Below are positions 49,574 through 51,692 of a DNA stretch of 51,692 nucleotides, in pieces (positions within the stretch are counted from its first letter, which is position 1; each line of letters begins with the position of its first letter). The notes under the pieces are model-generated. The model worked only from the letters and a program-made list of their open reading frames with translations. It did not search any database and had not been told where the DNA came from. Where the stretch lies: the NCBI GenBank assembly GCA_035315685.1, contig DATFXR010000447.1:1-51692 (forward strand), written 5' to 3'. The translations under genes and the position numbers were made by a program. The DNA comes from QHWK01 sp035315685 (GTDB taxonomy: Bacteria > Acidobacteriota > Vicinamibacteria > Vicinamibacterales > CAVVIG01).

Positions 49574-51692
49574 TTACCACCGCGTGCCGAGCGCCACGAA
49601 CAGGCCATTGTGATCGGGCAGGTAGGTCTGGAGGGCCTGCTGAAATTCGACGCCGAGCGAAACCTTGTGGGGCGCCGCGTCGTACTGCGTGGCGCCGTAC
49701 CAGATATTCCAGCGGACGCCGACGCCGACCCGCAGATCACGTTCGAACGCGACGTCCTTTGCACCATTGATCTGCAGATGGCCGTAGGGTTCGACGGTCT
49801 GGCCGGTCGACAGCTTGCGGTGATAGCTGGTTCGATAATCGGCGGTCACGGCACTGTGATTGGTTTCCACGTACTGCGCGACATCGAAGTAGAGGTTGCG
49901 TGAGAACCATCCGTTCCCCGATGCGTGCCAATCGTCACCAGCGCGTCCGCCATTGAAAAACGACGCGCTCGCTCGCAGGAGCACGTCTCGGCGGCTGTGA
50001 TCGGCCAGGCCGTTCTGGCTCTCGGCCGCAAAATAGACGATCTGGTTCCGCCATGGCTTCCAGCGCAAGCCGACGCCGAGCACCGCATTCTGCGAGGGCA
50101 GCGCCGAAAACAGCTCGCCGCCGTCTGCGAGTACACGCACATACGCGGATACAGTCGAGCCGTCGCGGATCGGCGGGCTACCGAGACGAACGTCCGCTTC
50201 GGCTTGCGCGTAGCTCTGGTAGCGGCTGCCTGCCTGCGACCCGCTCGTGCCGGTGCCGATACTCGTTCCGCTCCACCCATCAACCGTGACGGTCACCCGG
50301 CGACCCAGATCCTCGTGTGTACGCTGGAACCCGAACCGCTGATCGGCAGACACTCGCACAGCACCGGTCGCGGCCTCTGACGCTGCATACGCGTCCAGGA
50401 CATGTTCGGCGTATTCGCGTGCCTCCTGGTTGTGCTTCAGCCGCTGATGAACGTAGACGAGTTGCTGCGCGACTTCCTGGTTCGTGGGATCGGCCCGCCA
50501 CGCATTCTCCAGAGCGCGCTCAGCGCCGGTAGCGAGCCCGGCGCGCCAGTACGCGAATCCCAACGCACGCTGCATATCGCTGTCGTCTGGCGCCAGCGCG
50601 GCGGCGCGCTCGAAGGCGGTGACTGCGGACACGACCCATCCATTGCGTGAATAGGCATATCCGAGCTGCGCCTGAACACCAGGGTCGTCGGGATCGAGCG
50701 CTGCGGCACGTTCGAGCCAGCGCACCTGCAGTGCGGAATCCTGTTCGACGGACGCGAGCCGCCGGTAGTCGTCAGTCTCGGGCTGCAGGTCGATTGCGCG
50801 TCTGAGCGCGTCAGCCGCAGCGGTCGGATCACTGCGCAGCGTCGTGTCTGCCAGCAGCGACCAGTAGCGATGGTTCAACGTATCGCCGCGACCGCGATAG
50901 ACGTCGAGCCATTTCGCGGCCTGGTCGATCGCGCCAGCGGCAACCGCGGTGGAGACGGCGGCGAGCAGCTCGTCGGCCGCAAGCTGCTGAGGCCCGACAC
51001 TTCGCCACGCGTCGAGCGCGATGTCGAAATGGCCGGTGGCGTGCGCCTGGTAGCCAAGCGCACGCGACGCGCGGCCGCCCGGCCGTAGCTCGTGCGCCAT
51101 CATGTATGCCCGTTCGGCCAGCGCCGGATCTGCTCCGCTCGAGCAGTCGCCGAGGCGCAGCCAATCGTCATATCCATACTCAGGCGAGCTGTCTGCGAGT
51201 ACGGCGCGAACCGCTGCGCAATCGTTGAGGCGCTCCCATAACACCGCCTGACGGCTGCGCATCGACGGCGTGTCGAGCGGTCGCCGAAGCGGGGACAGTC
51301 GTTCAGCGGGCAGCGCGGCAGGCTGCTGTTCGATCAGGATGATCAGTCGTTGCAGCAACATGTCTCGTTCGGCCGGCGCGCGGTTGGCGAATGGATAGCC
51401 TTGCAGCAACAGGTCCGTCGCTTGCTCCGTCGCGCCGGCAACGAGCAGCTGGTAAGTCAGACCATCCAGCAGGGCTGGATCGCTCGTGTCGTAGGCAAGC
51501 CACGCGTCCGCCTGCCGCGCCGCGTCAGCGAAGTCGTGCCGCTGAAGGGCCAACATGAAGGCCGTGCCGAATTGCGTGGTGGCGCCGGGGCGCTCGACTG
51601 GCTCGGACGGCGGCGGCGGCAACGAATCCGTGTGCTGAGTCTTTGTTCGGCGCAGCGCGGCGGGCTGTGGCGTGACTGCGTTCGTGGCGGGG
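49574..51692 (-). CDS. TPR protein with NfrA-like C-terminal domain, 5' end beyond the window
   Basis: The frame is open to the right edge. The TTG at 51622 lies within the coding sequence, as in-frame sequence continues beyond it without a stop. The visible 706 codons begin with a linker rich in P and T. Helical TPR repeats follow (AALDPDDPGVQAQLGYAYSR, AALAPDDSDMQRALGFAYWR, RADPTNQEVAQQLVYVHQRL). A C-terminal domain of about 250 residues is predicted as a beta-barrel: RYQSYAQAEADVRLG, AVLGVGLRWKPWRNQIVYFA, FSRNLYFDVAQYVETNHSAV, ending NGLFVALGTRW. This resembles the C-terminal domain of bacteriophage N4 adsorption protein A (NfrA), an outer-membrane protein tied to exopolysaccharide export. 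A signal peptide should lie outside the window. Confidence 0.85.
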   Translation of the reverse strand, partial: PATNAVTPQPAALRRTKTQHTDSLPPPPSEPVERPGATTQFGTAFMLALQRHDFADAARQADAWLAYDTSDPALLDGLTYQLLVAGATEQATDLLLQGYPFANRAPAERDMLLQRLIILIEQQPAALPAERLSPLRRPLDTPSMRSRQAVLWERLNDCAAVRAVLADSSPEYGYDDWLRLGDCSSGADPALAERAYMMAHELRPGGRASRALGYQAHATGHFDIALDAWRSVGPQQLAADELLAAVSTAVAAGAIDQAAKWLDVYRGRGDTLNHRYWSLLADTTLRSDPTAAADALRRAIDLQPETDDYRRLASVEQDSALQVRWLERAAALDPDDPGVQAQLGYAYSRNGWVVSAVTAFERAAALAPDDSDMQRALGFAYWRAGLATGAERALENAWRADPTNQEVAQQLVYVHQRLKHNQEAREYAEHVLDAYAASEAATGAVRVSADQRFGFQRTHEDLGRRVTVTVDGWSGTSIGTGTSGSQAGSRYQSYAQAEADVRLGSPPIRDGSTVSAYVRVLADGGELFSALPSQNAVLGVGLRWKPWRNQIVYFAAESQNGLADHSRRDVLLRASASFFNGGRAGDDWHASGNGWFSRNLYFDVAQYVETNHSAVTADYRTSYHRKLSTGQTVEPYGHLQINGAKDVAFERDLRVGVGVRWNIWYGATQYDAAPHKVSLGVEFQQALQTYLPDHNGLFVALGTRW

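Overview
The window is a GC-rich bacterial chromosome segment, densely packed with genes on both strands. The gene types point to a soil-type member of Acidobacteriota, perhaps Vicinamibacteria: a winged-helix/TolB-like/TPR regulator, BACON-domain secreted proteins, NHL-repeat and MBL exported enzymes, a PadR regulator and many exported proteins of unknown role. This placement is an inference from gene content. No rRNA, tRNA, CRISPR array or intact insertion sequence was seen.

Layout. 1-6.3 kb: the 5' end of a phosphatase-like exported protein, a cupin, a membrane-anchored STAND NTPase, an FAD oxidoreductase, an OsmC-like protein and an amicyanin-like cupredoxin. 6.5-12.1 kb: a small conserved protein, a GT39-type membrane glycosyltransferase, a winged-helix/TPR regulator and an exported SBP56-type protein. 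12.2-16.3 kb: a membrane protein, a squalene-cyclase-like repeat protein, an exported amidase and a small exported protein. 16.3-19.7 kb: a beta-lactamase-fold protein carrying five N-terminal and three C-terminal repeats, and a TIR-TM-PDZ fusion. 20.1-22.1 kb: an alpha/beta hydrolase and an MBL lactonase-like enzyme in an overlapping operon behind two copies of the same palindrome. 22.3-27.5 kb: a cysteine desulfurase converging on a two-gene operon of a condensation-less adenylation-carrier-thioesterase protein and a GT4 glycosyltransferase. 27.9-29.1 kb: a BON-domain protein and a glutamine-rich protein. 29.8-34.5 kb: a hybrid histidine kinase, an exported MBL enzyme and a methyltransferase. 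34.6-38.8 kb: a 1383-residue secreted multidomain protein. 39.0-43.3 kb: a tyrosine-phosphatase-like protein with an in-frame TGA, an NHL-repeat protein, an exported protein, a PadR regulator, a small membrane peptide and a DoxX protein. 43.3-51.7 kb: an MFS transporter divergent from a triple-GAF sigma-54 activator, then an exported protein and an NfrA-like TPR/barrel protein that runs off the right edge.

The most notable item is at 39030-39569 on the minus strand. A small exported PTP-superfamily (COG3453/DUF442-like) protein has TGA exactly where the catalytic cysteine of the C-x4-R signature should be. The same frame continues for 52 well-conserved codons to a normal stop. A 7-bp hairpin with a G-containing 6-nt loop starts 13 nt after the TGA, the geometry of a bacterial SECIS. 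I read it as a candidate selenoprotein, a selenocysteine phosphatase-like enzyme. A nonsense mutation or sequencing error remains the alternative.
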